Part shown: piece after piece, positions 27,756 to 36,652 of the stretch
Position numbering within the stretch: position 1 is the first letter of the stretch
Layout: the number at the start of each line of letters is the position of its first letter
NCBI RefSeq assembly: GCF_001679005.1
Contig: NZ_LXTW01000012.1
Location: forward strand, 62,001-126,000
Source of the DNA: Moraxella nonliquefaciens
GTDB taxonomy: Bacteria > Pseudomonadota > Gammaproteobacteria > Pseudomonadales > Moraxellaceae
DNA: 64,000 nucleotides
Direction of reading: 5' to 3'
Translations under genes and position numbers: made by a program
The notes under the pieces: generated by a model
Databases searched by the model: none
What the model was told of the DNA's origin: nothing
What the model saw: only the letters and a program-made list of their open reading frames with translations

Positions 27756-28268
27756 ATGAGACACATTCCCCAAAAAAGCCTGTCACGTCTGTTTCGTCAA
27801 CTCATTTTTGTGCCATATCTACACAATCGTTGGCTAAGCGGCGAACTTAAAATGACTCTATCCAAACGCATTGCCCAAGCTGAGAGAGGTCATCGTGGTG
27901 AGATACGCCTTATCATTGAAAATCATTTGCCAATTGGTATCGCCTATGATAAAGACTGTCATGGACGTGCCTTGCAGCTTTTTGGTGAATATGGCGTATG
28001 GGATACCGCTCATAATACAGGTGTACTCATCTACGTCAATTTGTGTGAGCATGATTTACAAATCATCGCCGACCGTGGTATTGATGCCCATGCATGCGAC
28101 AACTGGCAAAGTCTTTGTCAAAATACACTCATCTACTTTAAAAAAGGTGAGATGGCAGATGGCTTAGAATGGCTGATTGGGGAGATTGGGCGGCTGCTCA
28201 ACCAGTATTTTCCCTGTGATGATGTTAGTGGCAATGAGTTGCCTGATGCTGTTGTGTATTTAAAATAA
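27756..28268 (+). CDS. Second TPM-domain protein
   Basis: 170 aa with no signal peptide or membrane helix. It contains the TPM core: HRGEIRLIIENHLPIGIAYD, WDTAHNTGVLIYVNLCEHDL, IIADRGIDAHACDNWQSLCQ and EMADGLEWLIGEIGRLL. It starts 23 bp after the first TPM gene and is preceded by AAAGGA, so lemA-TPM-TPM probably form one operon. It would act in the cytoplasm alongside its membrane partner. Confidence 0.85.
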   Translation: MRHIPQKSLSRLFRQLIFVPYLHNRWLSGELKMTLSKRIAQAERGHRGEIRLIIENHLPIGIAYDKDCHGRALQLFGEYGVWDTAHNTGVLIYVNLCEHDLQIIADRGIDAHACDNWQSLCQNTLIYFKKGEMADGLEWLIGEIGRLLNQYFPCDDVSGNELPDAVVYLK

Positions 28269-28601
28269 TATAAAATCTAAAAGCTAGAATGTGAATGCAA
28301 TATAGCTTGTGGGTTTATTAGTCATCGCTCTTATCAACCGCTCTTATTAATACCTGCTTAAAAAACCTGCCAATATTTTAATTCTCAAATGATGGTTATC
28401 AGACATTTGGGCATATTTCTAATTTTTGCGTGATTTTTGATAGAGCATATTGATTTAGATTTGTTTGTACTTTATAATCACTTAAAAAGGTTGGCAGTAG
28501 ATATCAATAAATTGCTGACCTTTTTCTTTATCTTAAAATCATATTTTGCAAATCTTGTTCTGTTTGGCTTTATCCTTTGTAAATATATCAAAAGGCAACC
28601 C
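28269..28601. other. AT-rich spacer upstream of sdhE
   Basis: 333 bp with no supported gene. The sequence CGCTCTTAT occurs twice close together (about 28325-28345). The stretch presumably holds the sdhE promoter, but I cannot place it with confidence. Confidence 0.35.
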
Positions 28602-28877
28602 ATGACCATGTCTGACCTAGAACCAACCTTATACCAACGCCGTATCATCTACCAAGCTCGCCGTGGCTTAAAGGAGCTTGATTTTTATCTTGACCCCTAT
28701 GTCAAAAACCATTACCCTACCGCCAATGAACAAGAACAGCTTGCCTTTGAACGATTGTTGGCATATGAGGACCCTGATTTGTTGTTGTTTTTTTTGGGGC
28801 AGGCAAGTTCTGATGACATTCAGATAAACATGCTTATCACCAAGATAAAAGCACTCAGACACACTGAGCCGCTTTGA
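28602..28877 (+). CDS. sdhE: FAD assembly factor SdhE (succinate dehydrogenase flavinylation)
   Basis: A 91-aa cytoplasmic protein that promotes covalent FAD attachment to SdhA. The family hallmark RGxxE is present as RRGLKELD (about residues 18-25), with the helical core continuing through EQLAFERLLAYEDPDLLLFFLG. The ATG at 28602 follows AAAGG at 28591-28595. The stop overlaps the start of the next gene (TGATG), indicating translational coupling. The ORF is open upstream to 28437, but that extension is hydrophobic, lacks a ribosome site and is not part of the family. Confidence 0.92.
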   Translation: MTMSDLEPTLYQRRIIYQARRGLKELDFYLDPYVKNHYPTANEQEQLAFERLLAYEDPDLLLFFLGQASSDDIQINMLITKIKALRHTEPL

Positions 28878-29281
28878 TGTTTGTTGATATTTCTATCAAA
28901 GAGACCGCTTACAACCTACCCATCAAAATCGGTGTGCTTGTTATTACGCTGTTACTGATGGTGATGATGGATGTTTTGTGGTGGCAGTATGTGGTTGTCA
29001 CTTTGGTGTGGACATTGTGCCTGTGGATGGATAAAGTGCGTGCCATTGCCATACATGAATTGTCTACTCATGACCCTGATGATGTGTGGTATCTGGGCAT
29101 GTATGATAAGGCGAACAGACAGATATGGCAGGCATATTTGTCGGATGTAACACTCATGGGGCAAAGCGTGGTGATGACTTTTGGTGTTATCGTGCCATAT
29201 GAGATGACGCACCAAATAACCATTCATCATAGCATGGTATCAGAGCAGGATTTTCGCCAATTAGCATCGCTACAAATGTAG
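28877..29281 (+). CDS. YgfX-like membrane protein (CptA-type partner of SdhE)
   Basis: 134 aa with two adjacent membrane helices (about residues 15-50) and a cytoplasmic beta-rich tail ending in MVSEQDFRQLASL, which matches the D-S/P-x-x-FRxLRxxL ending of YgfX family proteins. It overlaps sdhE by one base, the same pairing as ygfY(sdhE)-ygfX in E. coli, where YgfX has been described as a toxin acting on FtsZ/MreB. Sequence similarity is weak, and the call leans on context. Confidence 0.65.
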   Translation: MFVDISIKETAYNLPIKIGVLVITLLLMVMMDVLWWQYVVVTLVWTLCLWMDKVRAIAIHELSTHDPDDVWYLGMYDKANRQIWQAYLSDVTLMGQSVVMTFGVIVPYEMTHQITIHHSMVSEQDFRQLASLQM

Positions 29282-29286
29282 GAGGG

Positions 29287-30732
29287 ATGATGAATACACC
29301 CATTTATACCACTAACGCCATCCAAGACTGGGAGAGTCGCTGGTTTGCAGATGGTAACAGCTCATTTGGTCTTATGAAGCAGGCAAGTCTTAGATTGTGT
29401 TTGCAAATCATTGATTTTATAAATAAAAATGATATTACCCAAACTGACATCATCGTATGGTGTGGCGTGGGTAACAATGGTGGGGATGGTTATCTGACGG
29501 CAAAATATTTGACAAATAGGCTAGATGATAAGCATTTTAAGGTACAAATCATCGCCCCAAATCCGCCCAAAAGTATAAATGCCATCCATGCCAAATCGCT
29601 GTGTACGAATATGCACATATGTGATAATGTGGGCAATATCACTCGTGCATTTGAAAAAGTGATACATCTGGATGCGTTATTTGGTCATGGGTTAGACAGA
29701 GAACTTGACAAATCACACCAAAACACCATCCACACTTTTAATGCTCAGGCAGGCACCAAAATCGCCCTTGACATACCAAGTGGTCTACACCCCAACAGAG
29801 GCATGCCCATGCCTATATGCACAAAGGTGGACATCACTTTGTGTGTCATGGGATTAAAAATGGGGCTGTTTGTCGGGGTGGCAAAGGATTTTGTCGGAAA
29901 AGTCATCAATCTGCCCCTAATACCGCCTGATGATGAGCTGTTGGCGGTGGCGTATTTGTCAGACAAACCCACAATACCCATCCGTCAAAACACTGCCCAT
30001 AAAGGCGATTTTGGTACGGTGGCGATTGTGGGTGGTCATCAGTGTATGGGTGGGGCGGTCATCATGGCAAGCCAAATGGCGATGAGTATGGGTGCAGGAA
30101 GAGTAACGGCGGTTTGCCACGCTATGCACCACGGTGCCATGCTGACACGTTCGCCCAATGTCATGGTAGCAGACATTGATAAAATAAGTGCAAATGACTT
30201 GTCAGAATTTGAACGTGTAGCATTTGGCATGGGTCTTGGGCGTGATACATGGGCAAAGATGATTTTTGATAAAGTTATGGACAAGGTGATTCATCATGCT
30301 TTTGATAAAGTGGTGCTAGATGCTGATGCGTTGTATTTTTTGGCAAAAAATCCATGCAAATTGCCCAATTATGTCATCTGTACGCCACATTTGGCAGAGG
30401 CGGCACGACTGCTTGGTGTGCGTGTGGCAGATGTAAAAAACGACAAACTTGATGCCTTGTATCGCTTATATGAACGTTATGGCGGTCAATGGGTCATTAA
30501 AGGGGCAAACACGCTAAGTTTTGATGGTAAAAGGGTGCAAATTTGCCCATTTGGTAATGCCTTTATGGCAAGTGCAGGCATGGGAGATGTTTTGGCAGGC
30601 ATGCTTATTGGGACGCAGATGAACGTGCATGATGTGGTAGCATGGCATGGCATCATGGGTGATAGGCTTGCTGATGGGGCAATGTTTGGCATACATGCGT
30701 ATGACATGGCGGATGTGGCAGGGATGATGTAG
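29287..30732 (+). CDS. nnr: Bifunctional NAD(P)H-hydrate epimerase / ADP-dependent NAD(P)H-hydrate dehydratase
   Basis: A 481-aa metabolite-repair enzyme. The N-terminal YjeF_N epimerase domain (about 1-215) has WCGVGNNGGDGYLTAKYL and LDALFGHGLDREL; the C-terminal carbohydrate-kinase-like dehydratase domain (about 225-480) has HKGDFGTVAIVGG, LDADALYFLA, VIKGANTLSFDG and NAFMASAGMGDVLAGMLIG. It starts 5 bp after the YgfX-like gene, so sdhE-ygfX-nnr form a likely operon. Two adjacent ATGs (29287 and 29290) are possible starts. Confidence 0.93.
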   Translation: MMNTPIYTTNAIQDWESRWFADGNSSFGLMKQASLRLCLQIIDFINKNDITQTDIIVWCGVGNNGGDGYLTAKYLTNRLDDKHFKVQIIAPNPPKSINAIHAKSLCTNMHICDNVGNITRAFEKVIHLDALFGHGLDRELDKSHQNTIHTFNAQAGTKIALDIPSGLHPNRGMPMPICTKVDITLCVMGLKMGLFVGVAKDFVGKVINLPLIPPDDELLAVAYLSDKPTIPIRQNTAHKGDFGTVAIVGGHQCMGGAVIMASQMAMSMGAGRVTAVCHAMHHGAMLTRSPNVMVADIDKISANDLSEFERVAFGMGLGRDTWAKMIFDKVMDKVIHHAFDKVVLDADALYFLAKNPCKLPNYVICTPHLAEAARLLGVRVADVKNDKLDALYRLYERYGGQWVIKGANTLSFDGKRVQICPFGNAFMASAGMGDVLAGMLIGTQMNVHDVVAWHGIMGDRLADGAMFGIHAYDMADVAGMM

Positions 30733-30784
30733 GTAAAAAGTCAAACTTTCACAGATGGGATGAATCAAATCATCATCAAAAAAT

Positions 30785-30818
30785 TGGCAAGTGATTGTTT
30801 TCACTTGTCATTTTTTTA
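30785..30818 (+). terminator. Terminator after nnr
   Basis: The stem TGGCAAGTGA / TCACTTGTCA (one G-U pair) has a 6-nt loop and is followed by TTTTTTT. Confidence 0.85.
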
Positions 30819-31065
30819 TGGTTAGAATTTGCCAAACAGCTGTCCCTAAAAACTGTGATAACCTTGTGAATAACTTTATGATTTTATGCAAAAACACTGT
30901 AATGATGGGCGATGGTGATTGATTGCTTGGGGTTCATACATTATTTTATAAAAAATAAATTGATTTAAAATCAATAACTTATAATGATAAATTTATCTAA
31001 ATGATGAAGCATAAACTGCCCTGAGAATAAGTGTGGATGCTGGTCTTTGTTAAAGATTTACCAAC
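30819..31065. other. Spacer between convergent nnr and groEL terminators
   Basis: About 250 bp of AT-rich DNA. No reading frame, RNA gene or clear repeat is visible. Confidence 0.35.
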
Positions 31066-31095
31066 AAAAAATCCTGCCAAATGACAGGATTTTTG
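31066..31095 (-). terminator. Terminator after groEL
   Basis: The stem AAAAATCCTG / CAGGATTTTT (31066-31076, 31085-31094) gives a T-rich tail in the minus-strand transcript. Confidence 0.8.
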
Positions 31096-31116
31096 CTAAA
31101 TGTCAAGGCTGGGCAA

Positions 31117-32757
31117 TCACATCATACCACCCATACCGCCCATACCACCCATGCCAGCTGCACCCATCGCAGGTGCTTCTGGGGCAGGTTTGTCAGTAAT
31201 CATCACCTCAGTGGTCAGCATAAGCCCTGCCACGCTGGCAGCGTGTTCTAGGGCAGAGCGGGTTACTTTGGCAGGGTCAAGAATGCCCATTTCTAACATG
31301 TCACCGTATTCACCTGTGGCAGCGTTGTAACCGTAGTTGCCTTGTCCGTTTTTGACTTCATTGACAATCACAGAAGCTTCGTCGCCTGCGTTGGTTACGA
31401 TTTGGCGAAGTGGGGCTTCCATGGCACGTCTTAGAATGTTAATGCCTGCATTTTGGTCGTCATTATCACCTTTTAAATCACTAAGAGCTGACAACGCACG
31501 CACCAAGGCAACACCACCGCCAGGTACAATACCCTCTTCTACTGCCGCACGAGTAGCGTGTAAGGCATCGTCCACACGGTCTTTTTTCTCTTTCATTTCA
31601 GTTTCGGTAGCAGCACCAACTTTAATGACCGCCACACCACCAGAGAGTTTGGCAACACGCTCTTGTAGTTTTTCTTTGTCATAATCAGAGGTGGATTCTT
31701 CAACTTGACGGCGAATGGATTCAACACGGCTATCAATTTGAGCCTTATCACCTGCCCCATCCACAATCACGGTGTTTTCTTTGCCAACGGTGATTTTTTT
31801 GGCACTGCCTAAGTGTTCAAGAGTAGCGGTTTCTAAACTCAAACCTACCTCTTCTGAGATGACAGTACCGCCTGTCAAGATGGCGATGTCTTGTAGCATG
31901 GCTTTGCGTCTGTCACCAAATCCGGGGGCTTTGACGGCACATGTTTTTAGACCGCCACGCAAGTTGTTTACTACCAAAGTTGCCAATGCTTCATTTTCAA
32001 CGTCTTCTGCGATGATGAGCAGGGGACGGCTGGTCTGCATGACTTGTTCTAGTAGTGGCACAATCTCACGGATATTGGCAATCTTTTTATCCACAAGTAG
32101 GATGTGTGGGTTGTCAAATTCAGCGGTTAGGCTCTCTTGCTTATTGGCAAAATAGGGGCTGATATAACCACGGTCAAACTGCATGCCCTCAACCACTTCT
32201 AGGGTATCTTCAAAGCCTGAACCCTCTTCTACGGTAATCACGCCTTGCTTACCGACGGTTTTCATCGCCTCTGAGATAAGCTCGCCAATTTTGCTGTCAG
32301 AGTTGGCAGAAATTGAGCCGACCTGAGCGATGGCCTTAAAGTCATCAGCTGGGGTAGATAGGGCGTGGATTTGTTCAACGGCAACACGGGTTGCTTTGTC
32401 AATACCACGTTTTAAATCCATGGGATTCATGCCAGCGGCGACAGTTTTCATGCCCTCTACCAAAATAGATTGGGCAAGTACAGTAGCGGTGGTAGTGCCA
32501 TCTCCTGCCACGTCATTGGTTTTTGAGGCGACCTCACGGACTAGTTGGGCACCCATGTTTTCAAATTTGTCTTCAAGTTCAATCTCTTTGGCAACGCTTA
32601 CGCCATCTTTGGTGATGGTAGGTGCTCCAAAAGACTTATCTATGACCACATTACGACCTTTTGGACCTAGGGTGACTTTAACGGCATCTGCCAAGGTATT
32701 AACGCCATCAATCATTTTTTCACGGGCAGATACGCCAAATTTTACATCTTTTGCCAT
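31117..32757 (-). CDS. groL: Chaperonin GroEL
   Basis: The 546-aa 60-kDa chaperonin subunit. The start is MAKDVKFGVSAREKM at 32757, with an AGAG ribosome site; the seven upstream in-frame codons are not part of the family. ATP-site motifs GPKGRNVVID and VAGDGTTTATVLA, the GFGDRRKAML block of the apical domain and the C-terminal GGM repeat (GMGGMGGMGGMM) are complete. groES is 60 bp upstream in the same operon. Confidence 0.99.
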   Translation of the reverse strand: MAKDVKFGVSAREKMIDGVNTLADAVKVTLGPKGRNVVIDKSFGAPTITKDGVSVAKEIELEDKFENMGAQLVREVASKTNDVAGDGTTTATVLAQSILVEGMKTVAAGMNPMDLKRGIDKATRVAVEQIHALSTPADDFKAIAQVGSISANSDSKIGELISEAMKTVGKQGVITVEEGSGFEDTLEVVEGMQFDRGYISPYFANKQESLTAEFDNPHILLVDKKIANIREIVPLLEQVMQTSRPLLIIAEDVENEALATLVVNNLRGGLKTCAVKAPGFGDRRKAMLQDIAILTGGTVISEEVGLSLETATLEHLGSAKKITVGKENTVIVDGAGDKAQIDSRVESIRRQVEESTSDYDKEKLQERVAKLSGGVAVIKVGAATETEMKEKKDRVDDALHATRAAVEEGIVPGGGVALVRALSALSDLKGDNDDQNAGINILRRAMEAPLRQIVTNAGDEASVIVNEVKNGQGNYGYNAATGEYGDMLEMGILDPAKVTRSALEHAASVAGLMLTTEVMITDKPAPEAPAMGAAGMGGMGGMGGMM

Positions 32758-32817
32758 GTTTATACTCTCTTTATTCAACGGTTGATAATTTATGTTAGGG
32801 TTTTGGGTTGATTTGAA

Positions 32818-33102
32818 TTATTCAAGCACACCCAAAACATCAGACTCTTTCATGATAAGCAACTCTTCGCCGTCCACTTTGACGGTTTGACCTGCATATT
32901 GACCAAATAAAACCTTATCGCCCACTTTGACATCTAGGGGACGTACGCCATTATCGCTAAGCTGACCATTACCCACAGCGATGATCTCACCTTGCTGGGG
33001 TTTTTCTTGGGCAGAGCCAGGAAGCAAGATGCCACCTGCGGTTTTTTGCTCTTCTTCGGTACGACGAACGACAATGCGGTCATGTAAAGGACGGATTGAC
33101 AT
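32818..33102 (-). CDS. groS: Co-chaperonin GroES
   Basis: The 94-aa lid of the GroEL folding chamber. MSIRPLHDRIVVRR, the mobile loop KTAGGILLPGSAQEKPQQG (about residues 20-38) and KVLFGQYAGQTVKVDGEELL are typical. GGAGAA lies 7 nt before the ATG. It is the first gene of the groESL operon. Confidence 0.99.
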   Translation of the reverse strand: MSIRPLHDRIVVRRTEEEQKTAGGILLPGSAQEKPQQGEIIAVGNGQLSDNGVRPLDVKVGDKVLFGQYAGQTVKVDGEELLIMKESDVLGVLE

Positions 33103-33154
33103 AGAATTTCTCCATTAAGTTTTAGGGGTACTGGTCAAGCCAGATTGTTTGTAA

Positions 33155-33183
33155 AAATGGTGTTAGGGGGCAAATTTTTCAAG
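33155..33183 (-). promoter_or_regulatory. Candidate sigma-32 heat-shock promoter of groES-groEL
   Basis: On the minus strand, CTTGAAA (33177-33183) is followed after 14 bp by CACCATTT (33155-33162), close to the sigma-32 consensus CTTGAAA-N13-15-CCCCATNT. It lies about 50 bp upstream of groES. There is no CIRCE palindrome nearby. Confidence 0.5.
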
Positions 33184-33425
33184 ATAAAATGTGATAAATT
33201 TAATATAAGTCATTGATTTTTATGTAAAACTTAAAATAAAATATGTTTAAGTCAAATTTGGATGACCAAAAACATGGTAACCATTAATGGCAAAAATGGC
33301 AAGAGGCATTTGGTTTGAGATTGCTCTCACAAAATGCTACAAATCGCCACGTCATTGCCCTTGAATTGGTAACAAAAAATGTCAATAATAAGTCCATATT
33401 TTATATTAATTTACATGAATGAGTA
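33184..33425. other. Spacer between the divergent groES and DUF3108 genes
   Basis: About 240 bp of AT-rich DNA between the groES promoter and the DUF3108 gene. No gene is visible; the promoter of the rightward gene must be here, but I cannot place it. Confidence 0.35.
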
Positions 33426-34127
33426 ATGACCATGACCATCTTTAAACGCTTTTTAACTTCTACCACCATGACAACCGCCGTGGTGGCAGGGGCAACGTTA
33501 TCTGCAAATGCGTCTGATTTATCAGGATTTTCTGCCACTTATGTACTAAACGCAGATGGCAAAAAGGGCACAGCAACACGCACCTTAATTAAAAATGGAG
33601 ATGATTACCACTATCATGTAAAAGCCAGTGCCGTAGGCGTGGCAAGCATGAACCAGTCAGCAAGTTTTAGCCTGTTAAATGGTCGTATCGTGCCATCTGA
33701 TTCTCGCATGTCGGTACAGGTGCTTGGCGTCGGACGCACCCATCATATCAAGTTTGATAATCCTGCCAAATCAGTGGTCAGCACTTACCGTGGTAAATCC
33801 ACCACGCTAAGGATGAATGGTCAAGCCTATGATGATTTGAGCCTAGAAGCTCAAATTCGTCAAGAGCTCATTCATGGACAGTTTAGCGGTAATTATCATT
33901 TGGTTAAGAAAAATGAGATAGAAGCCACTAAATTTAGGCGTTCAAGTAGCAGTAAAATTACTGTTCCTGCTGGTACTTATGATGCCATTCGCATTGACCG
34001 CATTCATGATGACAAAGGGCGTGCCACAAGTTTTTGGCTTGCCCCAAGCCTAAATTATTTGCCCATCAAAGTCAGCCAAATCAATGATGGCAGAGTCATC
34101 AGCATGGAGCTGATAAAGGTGAATTAA
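33426..34127 (+). CDS. Periplasmic DUF3108-family protein
   Basis: 233 aa with a signal peptide (cleavage after about ATLSANA, residue 29) and a DUF3108-type beta-rich body: FSATYVLNADGKKGTATRTL near the start, SFSLLNGRIVPSDSRMSVQ in the middle and ATSFWLAPSLNYLPIKVSQI near the end. Family members are exported and of unknown function, often near purine or envelope genes. An alternative ATG lies two codons downstream. It appears monocistronic. Confidence 0.82.
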   Translation: MTMTIFKRFLTSTTMTTAVVAGATLSANASDLSGFSATYVLNADGKKGTATRTLIKNGDDYHYHVKASAVGVASMNQSASFSLLNGRIVPSDSRMSVQVLGVGRTHHIKFDNPAKSVVSTYRGKSTTLRMNGQAYDDLSLEAQIRQELIHGQFSGNYHLVKKNEIEATKFRRSSSSKITVPAGTYDAIRIDRIHDDKGRATSFWLAPSLNYLPIKVSQINDGRVISMELIKVN

Positions 34128-34278
34128 GGTGAATTCAGAATGACCCAAAGATGACTTACAGGCAAAGCAGTTGGGATTGTAAACAATAAGGTAGACAGGG
34201 TTTGTCTTTTTAATTTACAATATTTGACAAAATGTGATAGAATTACCAAATCTATATGTCAACAATAACAGGTGTGCC

Positions 34279-35022
34279 ATGCCAGATGTTCATAATCCCA
34301 ACGATAAAAATCCAAAATTCTCTCGTATTCTCTTGAAGCTCTCAGGCGAGGCCTTAGCAGGGGGTAAAGACATGGGTATTGACGCATCCATTCTTGACAA
34401 GATGAGCTTGTCTATTGCTCATTTGCGAGGGCTTGGTGTGCAAGTAGGGATTGTTGTTGGCGGTGGTAATTTGTATCGTGGCAGTACCTTGCAAAAAGAA
34501 GGGCTGGTTGGACGTGTAACAGGCGACCAAATGGGCATGCTTGCCACTGTGATGAACGGGCTTGCCATGCGTGATGCCCTAGTACGCCGTAACATCAAAT
34601 GTCGTCTGATGTCCGCTCTAAACATCGCTACCATTGGCGAGCCATATTCTAGCCGTGAGGCCATTCGCCATCTAAATAATGGCGAGGTGTGTATTTTTGT
34701 GGCAGGCACGGGCAACCCGTTTTTTACCACTGATACAGCAGCGTGTTTGCGTGGGATTGAGATTGAAGCGGGGCTTATCTTAAAGGCAACCAAAGTAGAT
34801 GGCGTGTATGACAAAGACCCAAGCGTCCATGCCGATGCGGTCAAATATGACAGTCTAACCTTTGATAAAGCCCTAGAAGACAAATTGGGTGTGATGGATT
34901 TGACCGCCATTGCCCTGTGTCGTGAACACAACGTACCCCTACAAGTGTTTGATATGAATAAACCCAACGCCTTGCTAAATGTTGTCATGGGCGAAAAAGA
35001 AGGCACACGAGTGTATCACTGA
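34279..35022 (+). CDS. pyrH: UMP kinase
   Basis: A 247-aa amino-acid-kinase-fold enzyme making UDP from UMP. The motifs RILLKLSGEALAGG (about residues 15-28), VGIVVGGGNLYRG, TGNPFFTTDTAA and LKATKVDGVYDKDP are complete. The ATG at 34279 with AGGTG upstream is preferred over the GTG at 34234. It is followed by frr, the widespread pyrH-frr-uppS-cdsA-dxr order. Confidence 0.98.
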   Translation: MPDVHNPNDKNPKFSRILLKLSGEALAGGKDMGIDASILDKMSLSIAHLRGLGVQVGIVVGGGNLYRGSTLQKEGLVGRVTGDQMGMLATVMNGLAMRDALVRRNIKCRLMSALNIATIGEPYSSREAIRHLNNGEVCIFVAGTGNPFFTTDTAACLRGIEIEAGLILKATKVDGVYDKDPSVHADAVKYDSLTFDKALEDKLGVMDLTAIALCREHNVPLQVFDMNKPNALLNVVMGEKEGTRVYH

Positions 35023-35059
35023 TTCATTTTAATAATGACTGTAAAAATAGGAAACCCTT

Positions 35060-35614
35060 ATGATTAATCAAATCAAAACAGACGGTAAAGTCCGTATGGA
35101 TAAAGCCCTAGAAGCCCTAGAAGGTGCGTTTGCTAAGTTGCGTACTGGGCGTGCTCACCCTGGTATTTTGTCAGGTGTGATGGTGAACTACTATGGTTCG
35201 GACATGCCCTTAAATCAGGTGGCAAGTGTGAATGTAGAAGACAGTCGCACCCTACTTGTGCAACCTTTTGACCGCTCTATGGTGCAGGCGGTAGATAAAG
35301 CAATTCGTGAAGCAGACCTTGGACTTAATCCCATGAGTGCAGATGTGATACGTGTGCCAATGCCTGCCCTGACCGAAGAGACTCGTAAGGACATGCAAAA
35401 ATTGGCTCGCTCTGATGCTGAATCTGCGCGTGTGTCAGTGCGTAACATCCGCCGTGATATGTTAGGTGATATTAAAAAACTGGTCAAAGACAAAGAAGCC
35501 AGCGAAGATGATGAACGCCGTGCTGAGGCTGACATTCAAAAGCTCACCGATGACTTTATCAAAGCAATTGATACTCGCCTTGCCAAAAAAGAAAGCGAGC
35601 TTATGGAAGTTTGA
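35060..35614 (+). CDS. frr: Ribosome recycling factor
   Basis: A 184-aa protein that, with EF-G, splits post-termination ribosomes. The coiled-coil body carries KLRTGRAHPGIL (about residues 28-39), VEDSRTLLVQPFD and the C-terminal helix VRNIRRDMLGDIKKLVKD. Length matches the family (185 aa). Confidence 0.98.
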   Translation: MINQIKTDGKVRMDKALEALEGAFAKLRTGRAHPGILSGVMVNYYGSDMPLNQVASVNVEDSRTLLVQPFDRSMVQAVDKAIREADLGLNPMSADVIRVPMPALTEETRKDMQKLARSDAESARVSVRNIRRDMLGDIKKLVKDKEASEDDERRAEADIQKLTDDFIKAIDTRLAKKESELMEV

Positions 35615-35682
35615 TGGACAACCATTAAACACAGGGCGAGTCATTCGCCCTATTTGTTCACTCATTAATCTGCCCATTTATC

Positions 35683-36435
35683 ATGTCAAAGACCCCATTG
35701 CCCCCCATTGTTAATCTGCCCCGACACATCGCCATCATCATGGATGGTAATAACCGTTATGGCAAGGCTCACGCTTTGCAGGCAGGGGCAGGGCATATCA
35801 AGGGTAAAGATGCACTTGACCCCATTGTAGAGCATTGTTTGGCACGGGGCATTAAAGTTTTGACGGTGTTTGCTTTTTCATCTGAAAACTGGGCAAGACC
35901 ACAGCCAGAGGTGGATTTACTCATGCAATTGCTTGAAAACACCATCCATGAGCAACTGCCACGCATGAACAAATACCAAATTCGCCTAAGATTTATCGGC
36001 AACAGATCAATATTAAATCCCAACTTACAAGCTCTGATGGCAGATGCTGAAACCCAAACCGCCCATTTTGACAAAATGACACTTGTCATCGCCATCAGCT
36101 ACGGCGGACAATGGGACATCGCCTTGGCGTGTCAAAAACTTGCCATACAAGTACAAAATGGAAATCTTGCCCCAAATGACATCAATGCAGACCTTATCGG
36201 ACAGCATGTCGCACTCTCTGATGTACCATGCGTGGACATGCTCATTCGTACGGGGGGCGAATGGCGTATTTCTAACTTTTTGTTGTGGCAATTGGCTTAT
36301 GCTGAGCTATTTTTTACCAGCACGTTATGGCCTGATTTTGGGACAGATGAGCTAGATAGGATGATACAAGACTTTGGCAATCGTGAAAGACGTTTTGGTA
36401 AAACCAGTGAGCAAGTTCAGAATAATGACAATTAA
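35683..36435 (+). CDS. uppS: Undecaprenyl diphosphate synthase
   Basis: A 250-aa cis-prenyltransferase that makes C55-PP, the peptidoglycan and O-antigen lipid carrier. The catalytic loop reads IMDGNNRYGKAHALQAGAGH (about residues 19-38); in most homologues it is MDGNGRWA, so Gly and Trp are replaced by Asn and Tyr. The catalytic Asp is kept. SSENWARP and IRTGGEWRISNFLLWQLAYAE in parts (DMLIRTGGEWRISNF) are typical. A MITE-like element starts 5 bp after the stop. Confidence 0.97.
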   Translation: MSKTPLPPIVNLPRHIAIIMDGNNRYGKAHALQAGAGHIKGKDALDPIVEHCLARGIKVLTVFAFSSENWARPQPEVDLLMQLLENTIHEQLPRMNKYQIRLRFIGNRSILNPNLQALMADAETQTAHFDKMTLVIAISYGGQWDIALACQKLAIQVQNGNLAPNDINADLIGQHVALSDVPCVDMLIRTGGEWRISNFLLWQLAYAELFFTSTLWPDFGTDELDRMIQDFGNRERRFGKTSEQVQNNDN

Positions 36436-36439
36436 ATAG

Positions 36440-36559
36440 ACTTCCTGCAAAACCCTAAATTAAAGAAAATCGTTCGTGGTGAGCTTGTCAAACCATAACG
36501 GTTTTCCGCCACCCGCAGGCATAGCTCAGGGCGAACGGAAAACTAGTTTTGCAGGAAGT
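36440..36559. mobile_element. MITE-like element with 14-bp terminal inverted repeats
   Basis: A 120-bp segment is bounded by perfect inverted repeats ACTTCCTGCAAAAC (36440-36453) and GTTTTGCAGGAAGT (36546-36559). Inside is a second, imperfect inverted pair (CGTTCGTGGTGAGC with GCTCAGGGCGAACG), similar to REP-type GTTCGTGGTGAGCTTGTC sequences. It codes for nothing. No convincing target-site duplication is seen. It lies immediately after uppS, between the pyrH-frr-uppS group and cdsA. Confidence 0.75.
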
Positions 36560-36652
36560 TTAATAAAAATCAAGAATAAAATAGCAATGAAAAACCTATT
36601 TAAATACGACTTTTTGGATAAAAATAAAGGCATTTAATCGGCATTTTTTAGC

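Noticed and set aside
32330..32785. Long open frames opposite groEL (also 31337-31684 and 31772-32155)
   Set aside because: Antisense shadows caused by codon bias in a highly conserved gene.
33103..33425. CIRCE operator for groESL
   Set aside because: No TTAGCACTC-N9-GAGTGCTAA sequence is present; a sigma-32-like promoter fits better.
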